From positions 62,001-126,000 of the forward strand of contig NZ_AUXV01000072.1 in the NCBI RefSeq assembly GCF_001625575.1: a DNA stretch of 64,000 nucleotides, given 5' to 3'. This DNA comes from Pseudoalteromonas luteoviolacea S2607 (GTDB taxonomy: Bacteria > Pseudomonadota > Gammaproteobacteria > Enterobacterales > Alteromonadaceae). Shown piece by piece: positions 1-8,560 of this stretch. The position numbers were made by a program, and so were the translations under genes. The stretch's first letter is position 1. Each line of letters begins with the position of its first letter. The notes beneath the pieces are model-generated. The model saw only the letters and a list, made by a program, of their open reading frames with translations. It had not been told where the DNA came from and searched no databases.

Positions 1-624
1 AACAACACCTGACGTACTTAACGTCACACGGCGCTTAGACAAACCAAATGCCCAATCATCCATCATCAATTCCATCGCAGGAACCACATTATTAATGTTT
101 AGCAACGGTTCACCCATGCCCATCATTACCACATTCGTGATTGGACGTTTGGTACTGTCGCCATCATGAAGACCAATGTCGGTCGCAACACGCCACACCT
201 GACCGATAATTTCAGACACTTTCAAGTTGCGGTTAAACCCCTGTTGGGCGGTCGAGCAGAAAGTACACTCGAGTGCACAGCCTACTTGCGAAGAAACACA
301 CAAAGTAGCACGCTCTTTTTCTGGGATCCAAACAGTCTCGACTTCCTGCCCCCCTTCTAGAATCATTGCATACTTAATCGTGCCATCACTTGCCACTTGC
401 TTTACTGAAATTTCAGGGGCTTTAATTTCACACTGGCTTTGCAATTTTGCTCGTAACTTTTTATTGATATTGCTCATATCATCAAAGTTGTCGATACCAA
501 AATGGTATATCCACTTCATCACCTGATCGGCGCGGAATGGCTTTTCGCCAAATGAAGCAAATAACTCGCGCATCCCCTCGCGGTTTAAATCTAATAGGTT
601 AATTTTTTTCTCAGTCGTGGCCAT
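1..624 (-). CDS. rlmN: 23S rRNA (adenine-C2)-methyltransferase RlmN, C-terminus cut by window edge
   Basis: Radical-SAM enzyme that methylates C2 of A2503 in 23S rRNA (and A37 of some tRNAs). The frame is open from the ATG at 622-624 to base 1, giving 208 N-terminal residues of a family usually about 370-390 long. Visible hallmarks are the N-terminal region ([18 protein letters not shown]), the cluster-binding CxxxCxxC motif as CALECTFC, and the following QQGFNRNL and MGMGEPLLN segments. It lies just downstream of ndk on the same strand, an arrangement also found in E. coli. A strong hairpin between the two suggests most ndk transcripts stop before rlmN. Confidence 0.95.
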   Translation of the reverse strand, partial: MATTEKKINLLDLNREGMRELFASFGEKPFRADQVMKWIYHFGIDNFDDMSNINKKLRAKLQSQCEIKAPEISVKQVASDGTIKYAMILEGGQEVETVWIPEKERATLCVSSQVGCALECTFCSTAQQGFNRNLKVSEIIGQVWRVATDIGLHDGDSTKRPITNVVMMGMGEPLLNINNVVPAMELMMDDWAFGLSKRRVTLSTSGVV

Positions 625-771
625 GAAACAACCTCAGTTCAGGTGACGGATTGAACAACATAAATAAAAGCGCGCAATTGTACAAAAATCAATCAAGCAT
701 CGCAATAATGTAATCGCTTTTAGAAACACCCCAATTGCTTTTAAAAACGATTAAAGTTTCTTAAAGAGATT

Positions 772-798
772 AAAAAAGGGCCCGAGAGCCCTTTTTTT
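772..798 (-). terminator. Rho-independent terminator after ndk
   Basis: A 10-bp stem (772-781 with 788-797) has a GGGC/GCCC core, a 6-base loop and A/T runs on both sides. Read on the minus strand it ends in a T run, just past the ndk stop codon. The flanking A and T runs could let it work in both directions. Confidence 0.85.
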
Positions 799-813
799 CT
801 GCTCAACTCGATA

Positions 814-1245
814 TTAACGAGTACGTGGGCAGATCTCTTCGTCGCTGAAGAAGTAAGCGATTTCGCGAGCAGCTGATTCAGGAGCGTCTGAACCGTGTAC
901 CGCATTCTCGTCAATGCTGTCTGCGTAGTCAGCACGTAGCGTACCAGCTAGCGCTTCAGCAGGGTTAGTAGCACCCATGATTTCACGGTTTTTACGAACT
1001 GCATCTTCACCTTCAAGAACCTGAACCATTACTGGACCAGATGTCATGAATTCAACTAGTGCACCAAAGAAAGGACGCTCTTTGTGCTCTGCGTAGAAAC
1101 CTTCAGCTTTCTCTTGAGAAAGGTGAACCATTTTAGAAGCAACGATCTTAAGACCAGCAGACTCAAAACGGTTGTAGATTGCGCCGATGTGGTTTTTAGC
1201 TACCGCATCAGGTTTAACGATTGAAAAAGTACGCTCTAAAGCCAT
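814..1245 (-). CDS. ndk: Nucleoside diphosphate kinase
   Basis: Transfers the gamma phosphate between nucleoside tri- and diphosphates through a phosphohistidine. The 143-residue length is typical. It begins [15 protein letters not shown], and the active-site histidine is H117 in NAVHGSD. Binding residues follow the family pattern (KP at 11-12, and R88 and R105 regions). A purine-rich stretch (gagct) sits just upstream of the ATG. It is monocistronic or weakly coupled to rlmN, with a terminator directly downstream. Nothing unusual was seen. Confidence 0.97.
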   Translation of the reverse strand: MALERTFSIVKPDAVAKNHIGAIYNRFESAGLKIVASKMVHLSQEKAEGFYAEHKERPFFGALVEFMTSGPVMVQVLEGEDAVRKNREIMGATNPAEALAGTLRADYADSIDENAVHGSDAPESAAREIAYFFSDEEICPRTR

Positions 1246-1471
1246 CTTTTTAGCTCCATTAATAATTGTTGATATTTACGGGCGCGAATTATACGCGCTT
1301 TATGACTAAAAGCCTACACCCTGCACCCGCTTTATTTAGTTAGTGTGGCAATAGCGCTTCGCTAAACCTGATCTGAGTCAACATTCCACTGCACAATCTC
1401 ACTTATACTGCGCCGCTTTTTAATTTCCCCAGCAGCTGGCTTGCACCCAGTTCAATGTATGAGGTTTAGTT

Positions 1472-2830
1472 ATGTTTGTACCAGAGCTACTTTCACCAGC
1501 CGGTAGTTTAAAGAATATGCGTTACGCTTTTGCGTATGGCGCTGACGCCGTTTATGCCGGTCAACCTAGATATAGTTTGCGCGTAAGAAATAATGAGTTT
1601 GATTTAGCCAACCTAGAAATTGGCATCAAAGAAGCCCATCAGCAAAATAAAAAGCTCTACGTTGTATCAAATATTGCGCCTCACAATCGAAAAGTAAAAA
1701 CTTACCTCAATGATATAGAGCCAGTCATTGCCATGCAGCCCGATGCCTTGATCATGTCGGACCCTGGGTTAATCATGCTCGTGCGTGACAAATGGCCTGA
1801 TATGCCTATTCACCTGTCCGTGCAAGCTAATGCGGTTAACTATGCATCCGTGCAGTTTTGGGCTAATCAAGGGATCGAACGCGTTATTTTATCTCGTGAG
1901 CTTTCACTGGAAGAAATCGCAGAAATACGATCTTTATGTCCAAATACAGAGCTAGAAGTATTTGTACACGGTGCTTTATGCATGGCTTATTCAGGCCGCT
2001 GCTTGCTTTCAGGTTACATTAATAAGCGCGATCCCAATCAAGGCACCTGTACAAATGCATGCCGTTGGAGCTATGACGTCAAGTCGGGTCAAGAAACCGA
2101 GCTGGGAGATATTGTACATAAGGTCAACCCTAACGATGTGATCCCAACTTTAGGAGAAGGGCGACCCACTGACCACGTGTTTATGCTTGAAGAGCAAGGC
2201 AGGCCTGGGGAGTATATGCCTGCGTTTGAGGACGAACATGGTACTTATATTATGAACTCCAAGGACTTGCGAGCCGTACAGTATGTTGATCAATTGACAA
2301 AAATGGGGGTGCACAGCCTTAAAATAGAAGGCCGCACTAAATCATTTTATTATGTTGCCAGAACAGCTCAGGTATACCGTAAAGCCATAGACGATGCAGT
2401 CGCAGGGAAACCATTTGATCCAAACCTCATGCATACATTAGAAAATTTAGCGCACAGAGGTTACACCGAGGGCTTTTTAAAACGCCATGTACATCAAGAC
2501 TATCAAAATTATGAATACGGCCATTCTGTATCTGACAAACAGCAATTTGTGGGTGAAGTGCTAGGAAGAAACAACAATGGTTTGGTGGAGATAGACGTAA
2601 AGAATAAGTTTTGCACCGGCCATAGCTTAGAGCTCATGACACCACAAGGAAACATCGCTTTTAATCTAGAGCACATGGAAAATAAAAAAGGGGAGTCTAT
2701 CAATGATGCCAAAGGGTCGGGCCATATTGTACAAATCCCACTGCCTGACGACATCAACCTAGACCATGCCATTTTAATGCGTAACTTGGGTAATGAAGAA
2801 GACACTCGTAACCCGTTTAAAAAGGCATAA
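1472..2830 (+). CDS. trhP: tRNA U34 hydroxylation protein TrhP (U32 peptidase family, YegQ)
   Basis: The family takes part in prephenate-dependent 5-hydroxyuridine formation at tRNA position 34. The 452-residue length matches E. coli YegQ (about 453). It opens with the U32 signature ELLSPAGSLKNMRYAFAYGADAVYAG. It also has the conserved block EVFVHGALCMAYSGRCLLS followed by NQGTCTNACRW, whose cysteines are likely iron-sulfur ligands. YfhL-type ferredoxin follows after 2 bases, which suggests that ferredoxin is its electron carrier or cluster partner (inference). The ATG at 1472 is preceded by a weak AGGTTT element. Confidence 0.93.
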   Translation: MFVPELLSPAGSLKNMRYAFAYGADAVYAGQPRYSLRVRNNEFDLANLEIGIKEAHQQNKKLYVVSNIAPHNRKVKTYLNDIEPVIAMQPDALIMSDPGLIMLVRDKWPDMPIHLSVQANAVNYASVQFWANQGIERVILSRELSLEEIAEIRSLCPNTELEVFVHGALCMAYSGRCLLSGYINKRDPNQGTCTNACRWSYDVKSGQETELGDIVHKVNPNDVIPTLGEGRPTDHVFMLEEQGRPGEYMPAFEDEHGTYIMNSKDLRAVQYVDQLTKMGVHSLKIEGRTKSFYYVARTAQVYRKAIDDAVAGKPFDPNLMHTLENLAHRGYTEGFLKRHVHQDYQNYEYGHSVSDKQQFVGEVLGRNNNGLVEIDVKNKFCTGHSLELMTPQGNIAFNLEHMENKKGESINDAKGSGHIVQIPLPDDINLDHAILMRNLGNEEDTRNPFKKA

Positions 2831-2832
2831 TT

Positions 2833-3090
2833 ATGGCGCTGCTCATCACCAGTAAGTGTATCAACTGTGATATGTGCGACCCTGAGTGTCCAAATCAGGC
2901 CATTTATATGGGCAGTAAAGTATATGAAATCGACCCCGACAAATGTACCGAGTGTGTCGGACATTATGACCAACCCACTTGTGTTAGTGTGTGTCCCATC
3001 GATTGTATTAAGCCAGATCCAAACCATCGAGAAAGCTTAGATACGTTAGCTGAGAAATACTTAACCCTGACAGGGCAAGTAGACACCTAA
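2833..3090 (+). CDS. yfhL: YfhL-type 2[4Fe-4S] ferredoxin
   Basis: Small 85-residue ferredoxin. The first cluster motif is CINCDMCDPECP near residues 9-20. The second half carries CTECVGHYDQPTCVSVCP with the insertion typical of the YfhL/Allochromatium type. It probably carries electrons or supports a cluster protein in the cytoplasm. It starts 2 bases after the trhP stop, so the two are almost surely one transcript. In E. coli the homologues are unlinked as far as I recall, which makes this pairing informative. No obvious terminator follows. Confidence 0.93.
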   Translation: MALLITSKCINCDMCDPECPNQAIYMGSKVYEIDPDKCTECVGHYDQPTCVSVCPIDCIKPDPNHRESLDTLAEKYLTLTGQVDT

Positions 3091-3187
3091 TCCACCAAGG
3101 CAAGCACACTGCATACATAATCTTAGTGAGTTTGCCGCTCTCCCTCCCCACTCTTGCACTTTTATTGATTATCCGGCCAATTTGTAG

Positions 3188-3281
3188 TGTTTTTTGTACA
3201 AAACCCCTTATTTAGATTGTTTACTCCTATTTTACAATTTTGTTACTTACCGATATACAGAACAATGTAGTACAAAAAACA
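3188..3281. promoter_or_regulatory. Paired 12-bp inverted repeats upstream of the M23 protease
   Basis: TGTTTTTTGTAC at 3188-3199 recurs as its exact reverse complement GTACAAAAAACA at 3270-3281. The arms are 70 bases apart, with centres about 82 bases apart (close to 8 helical turns). The second arm ends 16 bases before the ATG at 3298. This could be two operator sites for one regulator of the secreted protease. The regulator is unknown. Confidence 0.45.
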
Positions 3282-3297
3282 ATCAAGAGGATACAGC

Positions 3298-4449
3298 ATG
3301 AAAATTCAAAAAAGCACCAAGGCAGGCGCACTCTGTGCCCTGCTATTCACATCAACCTACAGTTCAGCACAAGGTCAACACCTAGATATTGCCCCTTTCC
3401 ACTTTGAGCACACGGATATCCAGCAGCTTGCTATGAACCCGCTGATTCAAGTAGATGAAACACAATTCATTTTCACCAATGAATTACTCAACGAAGATTG
3501 GCAAGCTCTTTTGTATAGCGCAGCACCGCATTTAGTTGAGCATCAGGAAGTCCTACTACATTGGGCTGGACATACAAGTATTAATCCCAAGTTATTGTTA
3601 GCCCTAATGGAGCAATCAAGCCAGTTGTTGAGTAATCCAACGAAGCAAGCGCTCAACAAACCTTTCGCTGAGTGGTCAGATAAAGTTGGTTTTGCATCAC
3701 AATTAGAAGATATTGCACTCAAGTTAAGTCAACGCTTTTATGCTTTTGAGTTATACACAAACGAGCATAAAACCGAAAAAAGCAATCCCTCCACCGCTGC
3801 TTTAACAAGCCTATTGGGTAGCACAAACGCGTTAGCCACGTTGGCCAAACAATATAAAACCATCTTTTCTCAGGATTTATTCGCACCTGAAAAGATACAA
3901 TTTACAGCTGCAAATGTAGCGCCCCAAGTTAACTTTTCAATGAATTTACCTTGGCCTTCAGGTTACGCTTGGTACAGCGGTGGTGCCCACTCAAATACCG
4001 GTTCAGGATATCCTTACTCTTCGCTAGACTTCAATAATGGTTCTGGTGGATGGGGGTCAAATACACCATGGGTTCAAGCCGCGCACGGAGGAACCGTTAC
4101 ACGATATTCGGCGTGCAATATCAGAGTCACTCATTCAAGTGGCTACGCAACACAGTACTATCACATGGATAACCTGCAATACAGCAGCGGCGACTATATT
4201 TCTGCTGGTGCTTGGCTAGGCAGGTATGCCAATAATCGCTCTATGGCATTATGCCAAGGTGGCCAATCATCTGGACCACATGTCCACTTCTCTCTGCTGT
4301 ACAATGGGCGCTTTATCTCTTTACACAACACCTATATTAGTGGATACCGGATAGATGTAGGTAACTCCAACTATGACGACAACTGCTATCGTTTCTACTT
4401 CGAGAGAAATGGTTATAGAACGTGTGCTTGGTCACGCCTATACCGTTAA
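3298..4449 (+). CDS. Secreted LasA-like M23 (beta-lytic type) metalloendopeptidase
   Basis: Zinc endopeptidase of the LasA/beta-lytic group, which cuts glycine-rich peptides in staphylococcal cell walls and elastin. The precursor has 383 residues: a signal peptide (1 to about 24), a propeptide to about residue 213, and a catalytic domain of about 170 residues. Putative zinc ligands are H231 (GGAHSNTG), D244 (SLDF) and H330 (HVH). H289 (YYHMD) and H328 are the likely catalytic histidines. Their spacing (13, 58, 97, 99) is the same as H23/D36/H81/H120/H122 of mature LasA. Four cysteines could form two disulfides (C273/C319, C363/C376). The start has AGAGGA 7 bases upstream. It is likely exported by Sec and a type II secretion system, and could act on other bacteria or on marine protein. 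Confidence 0.93.
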   Translation: MKIQKSTKAGALCALLFTSTYSSAQGQHLDIAPFHFEHTDIQQLAMNPLIQVDETQFIFTNELLNEDWQALLYSAAPHLVEHQEVLLHWAGHTSINPKLLLALMEQSSQLLSNPTKQALNKPFAEWSDKVGFASQLEDIALKLSQRFYAFELYTNEHKTEKSNPSTAALTSLLGSTNALATLAKQYKTIFSQDLFAPEKIQFTAANVAPQVNFSMNLPWPSGYAWYSGGAHSNTGSGYPYSSLDFNNGSGGWGSNTPWVQAAHGGTVTRYSACNIRVTHSSGYATQYYHMDNLQYSSGDYISAGAWLGRYANNRSMALCQGGQSSGPHVHFSLLYNGRFISLHNTYISGYRIDVGNSNYDDNCYRFYFERNGYRTCAWSRLYR

Positions 4450-4460
4450 CTCCTTCCGCA

Positions 4461-4496
4461 AGTTTCAAGTGGCTATAACGCTAGCCACTTGAAACT
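4461..4496 (+). terminator. Strong hairpin after the M23 protease
   Basis: A perfect 15-bp stem (4461-4475 with 4482-4496) with loop TAACGC lies 12 bases past the stop codon. The T run that follows is weak (TATT), so it may stabilise the 3' end as much as terminate. Confidence 0.65.
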
Positions 4497-4654
4497 TATT
4501 CAACGCCCTCAGAAATTGCTGACAAAGGCCGTAAAAGCAAGCCTTTTTACTCACAAATTGATACTGCAAAAAACAAAATGAAAATTAAAGCTAAACTTAT
4601 TGTGAAAAATATGTATATTTAAGGTAATAGGAACAATAAGAGGTTGTTGTACGA

Positions 4655-5371
4655 ATGAATGCGATACAAGCAAGTAACAAGGAAGTTAGTCTTTTTGTTT
4701 TGACACACAAAGAAACCGATACACAAGATTTAGAATTTGTTCGGTTTGTTAAAATTTTAGAAGCCACAAGTAACCATATTAAAATCGACACACGTCTCCC
4801 CGACTCTACAACTCGTGACACACATAATTTATATTTAGTTGATATCAGCCATAGAGAATGCCAAGACTTACTCAGCGCTGAAGTACGCCTTTTGGCTTCA
4901 AATCATAATGTTTTACTGTTCAATGCACAGTCCCATCTGGTCAATGAACAAACCGCGCTGCTCGCCAATATTAAAGGGGTTATTTACCAAAACACATCTG
5001 TTGAGAACATTTTTAAAGGCATACAGCGTGTCATCAGTGGTGAACTGTGGTTTTGTCGGACGTCTATCTCTAAAGCGTTCAACATGCTGATAAAACAATT
5101 ACCACAAACAACCTATGCCCTTGGGCAAGATGTTGAAGATACTGAACTAGAGCTGCTAACAGCAAGAGAAAAATCAGTCATCAAATTACTCGCCAATGGT
5201 GCAAAGAATGATGACATCGCTGACTCATTAAATATCAGCAGCCATACTGTAAAAACACACATTTACAGTGCATTCAAAAAGACCAACTCTAGAAACCGTA
5301 TTGAATTAGCCAATTGGGCGCAAAAACATATTCCACTCAATACAACACCCGTTTCGATGAGACGGCACTAA
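4655..5371 (+). CDS. csgD: CsgD-like LuxR-family transcription regulator of curli
   Basis: The 238-residue protein has an N-terminal receiver-like half and a C-terminal LuxR/GerE helix-turn-helix. The DNA-binding part reads LTAREKSVIKLLANGAKNDD, then IADSLNISSHTVKTHIYSAF. This closely follows E. coli CsgD, including the KTHIYSAFKKTNSRNR stretch and the final NWAQKH. It lies tail-to-tail with the csgG-F-E-curlin genes, which supports the role. Curli control in this lineage is inference. An AAGAGG element lies 11 bases before the ATG, and a second ATG 4 bases on is out of frame. Confidence 0.82.
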   Translation: MNAIQASNKEVSLFVLTHKETDTQDLEFVRFVKILEATSNHIKIDTRLPDSTTRDTHNLYLVDISHRECQDLLSAEVRLLASNHNVLLFNAQSHLVNEQTALLANIKGVIYQNTSVENIFKGIQRVISGELWFCRTSISKAFNMLIKQLPQTTYALGQDVEDTELELLTAREKSVIKLLANGAKNDDIADSLNISSHTVKTHIYSAFKKTNSRNRIELANWAQKHIPLNTTPVSMRRH

Positions 5372-5403
5372 ATGAAAGGGCGTGTACAACGCCCATTTTA
5401 ATT
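5371..5403. terminator. Bidirectional terminator between csgD-like gene and csgG
   Basis: A hairpin with stem GGGCGT (5378-5383) and ACGCCC (5389-5394) lies between two converging genes. It has A-rich sequence on the left and TTTTAATTA on the right, so it can serve both strands. Confidence 0.7.
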
Positions 5404-6193
5404 ACGATGTCGAAGTAGACTGAGATTTCGCTGACCAAACGCCTCTTTCTATACCTTGCTCCACCAGCATAGTTAGGGCTTTTTCTATCGCTTGAGTCAC
5501 ACATATATGCATAGGTTCATTGTCACTGTAACCCGCTTCAGCTTCTGCTAACCGCTTATAACTTACGTAGCGAAAAAAACCAGCTCTTACTTCCATAGAC
5601 AGCACCTTCTTTGTAGTCGCGACCGACAAAAGTACTTGCCCAGTTCTGACATCCACAGCACGCAAATAAATAGAGATCACATCTTCACGATATAGTTCAG
5701 ACGCACCGATACCAAAATACTCCATGCCTAATCCACCAGTTTTAACGTTGGAGTCATAGCTGATAATACCGCCCTCAAAAATAATTTTGGCCATGGTGAG
5801 TGGCGGTAACTGTGATGTGCTTTTTTGCTCGTCGCTCATTGCCGCCCGCGTAATTTTTCGCTCGGTTAATAGGTTTTGTAACCCCTCACGCTCTACTGGT
5901 ATAAACCAATCCGTTTCATGCAAAGCTTGCGTAAGTATTGAATTAGCACCTTGCGTCACAGCGGTAGAAAATGAACTTACGTTGTCTTTTGGCTTATATT
6001 GACCGGTCTGATCACGAAATGAGTAAACTGCCACAGGAATACGGCCTAATGGTTTGGGTAAGGCCCTTAATGCTTCAAAGTCATGACTTTCAACCAATTC
6101 TTGCGGTAAGCTTTGCGCAGGAGGAATGACCGAACGCATTTGTGTACAGCCACTTAAGATAAATACGATAAAAAATACGACTAAGCTTCGCAT
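5402..6193 (-). CDS. csgG: Curli secretion channel lipoprotein CsgG
   Basis: Outer-membrane lipoprotein that forms the nonameric curlin export pore. The 263-residue length is near the family norm (about 277). The lipobox LSGC puts the acylated cysteine at residue 16. Family segments include IPVAVYSFRDQTGQYKP, WFIPVEREGLQNLLTERKI, IIFEGGIISYDSNVKTGG and ISIYLRAVDVRTGQVL. The ATG overlaps the csgF stop codon, showing translational coupling. It is the last gene of the curlin-csgE-csgF-csgG run. Confidence 0.97.
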   Translation of the reverse strand: MRSLVVFFIVFILSGCTQMRSVIPPAQSLPQELVESHDFEALRALPKPLGRIPVAVYSFRDQTGQYKPKDNVSSFSTAVTQGANSILTQALHETDWFIPVEREGLQNLLTERKITRAAMSDEQKSTSQLPPLTMAKIIFEGGIISYDSNVKTGGLGMEYFGIGASELYREDVISIYLRAVDVRTGQVLLSVATTKKVLSMEVRAGFFRYVSYKRLAEAEAGYSDNEPMHICVTQAIEKALTMLVEQGIERGVWSAKSQSTSTS

Positions 6194-6615
6194 CAGCCAA
6201 ACCTCGGCACTTCAATAATTGTGGTGTCACCATTGTTTATATGTTTAATTTGCACCGTGATTGAGTCTGGTGTGCTCGTGATCACTTGAATTTCGTAGTC
6301 GCCACTAACAAACACGGAGTCTTCATTAAAAATGCTGTCTTCGACATCATCACCAAATGCCATATCCGAGATTTCTCGCACCATGCGGTTTAGATAAGTG
6401 CGCTCTAGAGACTCTTGAAAGCGCTCACCATAAGACTTTTCAATTACTGGCGCGCGATGTTTATTTTGAGAATTTGCTTTATTGAGTAACATACTCGCGT
6501 TTAAAGGGTTACCACCAAACGACGGATTAATGGGTTTATATACAATCTCGGTTGCGGATCCCCAACAAGATACAAATAAAAAAAGAGTCAGTGTTATTGT
6601 TTTCATTTTTACCAT
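6193..6615 (-). CDS. csgF: Curli assembly factor CsgF
   Basis: Periplasmic or surface protein that caps CsgG and helps nucleate curlin. The 140-residue length is typical. After a signal peptide (to about residue 21) comes the defining N-terminal motif NPSFGGNPLNASMLLNKANSQN, which is the part that inserts in the CsgG channel in characterised homologues. The start is either 6615 or the in-frame ATG at 6606. The latter has GGATGG at a good distance upstream. It overlaps csgE by a few bases and csgG by one base. Confidence 0.95.
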   Translation of the reverse strand: MVKMKTITLTLFLFVSCWGSATEIVYKPINPSFGGNPLNASMLLNKANSQNKHRAPVIEKSYGERFQESLERTYLNRMVREISDMAFGDDVEDSIFNEDSVFVSGDYEIQVITSTPDSITVQIKHINNGDTTIIEVPRFG

Positions 6616-7007
6616 CCACTTTCAGCTAAATCTGGAGAGCGTTGTTGATATCGCTCACTGGCCATTGCATCCATAACCGCAAACAGCGCAGTTTCAATTC
6701 TATCGTCTAGCGACCCACCTCGGCGTCCCATTGCCGTACTGTAGACCACACGTCGATTCATCAATACTTGCAGACGGGTGCCCGCTCGAGGCAACACAGT
6801 TTCTTTGATGATGATGTTAACTCCAGAGGTATTCGGAACGTCCCGCCACAATTGAGAAAAGTCAAAATAGAATTGGTAACCAAAGCGACTGATACTTTGA
6901 TCAATCACCAATCCTCCTAACTCCTCTTCTTCATGTGCAGTTATTTGCCTGCTATACGCTTGATCTGTCAGCAAGGCGAGAAAAATTATCAAGAATATAG
7001 GTTTCAT
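6609..7007 (-). CDS. csgE: Curli secretion specificity factor CsgE
   Basis: Periplasmic adaptor that directs curlin to the CsgG pore. The 132-residue protein has a signal peptide (to about residue 19). Family-typical segments are GLVIDQSISRFGYQFYFDFS, IIIKETVLPRAGTRLQVLMN and VVYSTAMGRR. Its 3' end overlaps csgF. It lies just below the large curlin gene, separated from it by a perfect 20-base palindrome that probably lowers csgEFG expression relative to the curlin subunit. Confidence 0.95.
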   Translation of the reverse strand: MKPIFLIIFLALLTDQAYSRQITAHEEEELGGLVIDQSISRFGYQFYFDFSQLWRDVPNTSGVNIIIKETVLPRAGTRLQVLMNRRVVYSTAMGRRGGSLDDRIETALFAVMDAMASERYQQRSPDLAESGW

Positions 7008-7014
7008 TACGGTA

Positions 7015-7034
7015 AAGGGGGCTTAAGCCCCCTT
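7015..7034 (-). terminator. Perfect 20-base palindrome between curlin gene and csgE
   Basis: AAGGGGGCTTAAGCCCCCTT reads the same on both strands. It can fold as an 8-bp stem with a 4-base loop. It lies 5 bases after the curlin stop and just before the csgE start. No long T run follows, so partial termination or 3'-end stabilisation of the curlin message is more likely than full termination. Confidence 0.6.
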
Positions 7035-7039
7035 CCTAA

Positions 7040-8560
7040 TTACTGCTGAATAATCGTTGCTACGTTGTAATCGCCAACCTGTGTAATGTTTAGGTTTTGG
7101 CCGTTACCAGCAATGCCGCCTTCAACCAGGTTACCATTACCCGTTTGGCTGATAGACACAACATTGTCATTACCGCTCACAACAAAGCCGCTTGACTCGA
7201 TACCAACAATAAAGTTGTTGTCACCTTCTTGCATTAGGTCAACCATATTGTTGTTACCCTCTAGCAATAGATCGATGGCGTTCAAATCACCCGTTTGCGC
7301 AATGTCCACTTGGTTATTTGAGCTCGCCGTTACATAACCCATAGTAACCGCAGCTGAGTTACCAGTTTTACGCTGCAATACGTTGATATCATTGTCATTT
7401 GCTTCAATACTAGGATCTGGCTCTGACGTTTGATAAACAAATTCATTTTGGATACCGTATTGGCCAACATCAATGTCGTTGTTATCACCATTAAACACAG
7501 CAATGTGCGTGCTGTTTTCAGTACCTGTCTGAATCGTATTCACTTCATTGTTGTCACCAATCGCACCAACATAAAGTGTGTTTTGATTACCAATTTGCTG
7601 TGATGCAGTGAACGTGTTGTCATTACCTGAAATATCGACACTGACCTCTGACTCATCACCACTTTGACTTACGGTTACGTCATTGTCATCACCTTGATAA
7701 AGCGCACTGACAAACTGGTTGTTGTTACCTTCTTGGTCAACACTCAAATCGTTGTCATCACCCACAATACCTGCAATGCTAATGCGGTTATCGTTGCCTT
7801 CACTTTGCTCTAGTTCTACTTCATTATCGTTACCTACCACTTGTTCAATAACGATACGTTGATCATCACCAAGTTGCGCAACTTCAATTGAGTTTTCATC
7901 GCCTTCAATCGATTTGAATTCTGATTTGTTAAAATCACCTTCTTGCGTTGTTTCGATCGAGTTTTGGTCACCACTGACACTATCGATATGAATTTCATGC
8001 CAAGACCCAGCTTGCGTGCCAGTTACTGCATTCTGGTTGCCTTGCATATTTTTGTTGTAGTACCAATGACCACCAGCGCCTTGAGAAATACGTACATCGT
8101 TCTCATCACCAACAATCACGTTAGTCACTTCATTATCTATACCTAAGTGACCTGCGCCGCTTTGCGCCACAGCGATGTTGTTGAAATTACCTGTTAAGGT
8201 TGACTCTGCGCCGTGCGCTTCACCACTTTGTACGTAGCTTTGAACATTGCTGTCTCCCGTTGTAGAGACAATAATCGCGTGCTGAGTCCCAGACTGATTC
8301 GTCACGGTTTCATTATTATCACCTACTGTAGTGACGTTGATCTGGTTACTCGTGCCTTCTTGAAAACTTGCCAGTGTATTACCTGCAACCACGGCTTGTT
8401 GTTTAATAGTAAGTGCATTACCTGTTGTCAGGCCACGCTCTAACTGGCTAAGATTTGAAGTTGATTGCGCTTTACCTGTTTCTTCAGCAGTTTGAGCCAT
8501 AACAGATTGTGAGAATGCAATAGCCAGTGCACAGCTAATTAATGATTTAGAAAACTTCAC
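7040..8560 (-). CDS. Large curlin-repeat amyloid subunit (CsgA/CsgB type)
   Basis: Secreted amyloid subunit of 506 residues with a signal peptide (cleavage near VMAQT). From about residue 70 to the end it is a series of curlin half-repeats of the form G(D/N)xNxxxxxQxG. I count roughly 17 with the N and Q positions, in units of about 22-23 residues. E. coli CsgA has five in about 150 residues. Many positions are Asp or Glu, so the protein is acidic. The start codon is GTG, set by AAGGAG 6 bases upstream. No separate csgA/csgB pair is present here, so this one protein may serve as both nucleator and polymer (inference). Confidence 0.9.
   Translation of the reverse strand: MKFSKSLISCALAIAFSQSVMAQTAEETGKAQSTSNLSQLERGLTTGNALTIKQQAVVAGNTLASFQEGTSNQINVTTVGDNNETVTNQSGTQHAIIVSTTGDSNVQSYVQSGEAHGAESTLTGNFNNIAVAQSGAGHLGIDNEVTNVIVGDENDVRISQGAGGHWYYNKNMQGNQNAVTGTQAGSWHEIHIDSVSGDQNSIETTQEGDFNKSEFKSIEGDENSIEVAQLGDDQRIVIEQVVGNDNEVELEQSEGNDNRISIAGIVGDDNDLSVDQEGNNNQFVSALYQGDDNDVTVSQSGDESEVSVDISGNDNTFTASQQIGNQNTLYVGAIGDNNEVNTIQTGTENSTHIAVFNGDNNDIDVGQYGIQNEFVYQTSEPDPSIEANDNDINVLQRKTGNSAAVTMGYVTASSNNQVDIAQTGDLNAIDLLLEGNNNMVDLMQEGDNNFIVGIESSGFVVSGNDNVVSISQTGNGNLVEGGIAGNGQNLNITQVGDYNVATIIQQ

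Noticed and set aside
2509-3027. 172-codon ORF on the minus strand opposite trhP/yfhL
   Set aside because: It is antisense to two well-identified genes and has no recognisable protein features.
7040-8560. Regularly spaced repeats resembling a CRISPR-like array
   Set aside because: The repeats are degenerate, in frame and about 66-69 bases long. They encode curlin G-x-x-N-x5-Q units, not direct identical repeats with unique spacers.
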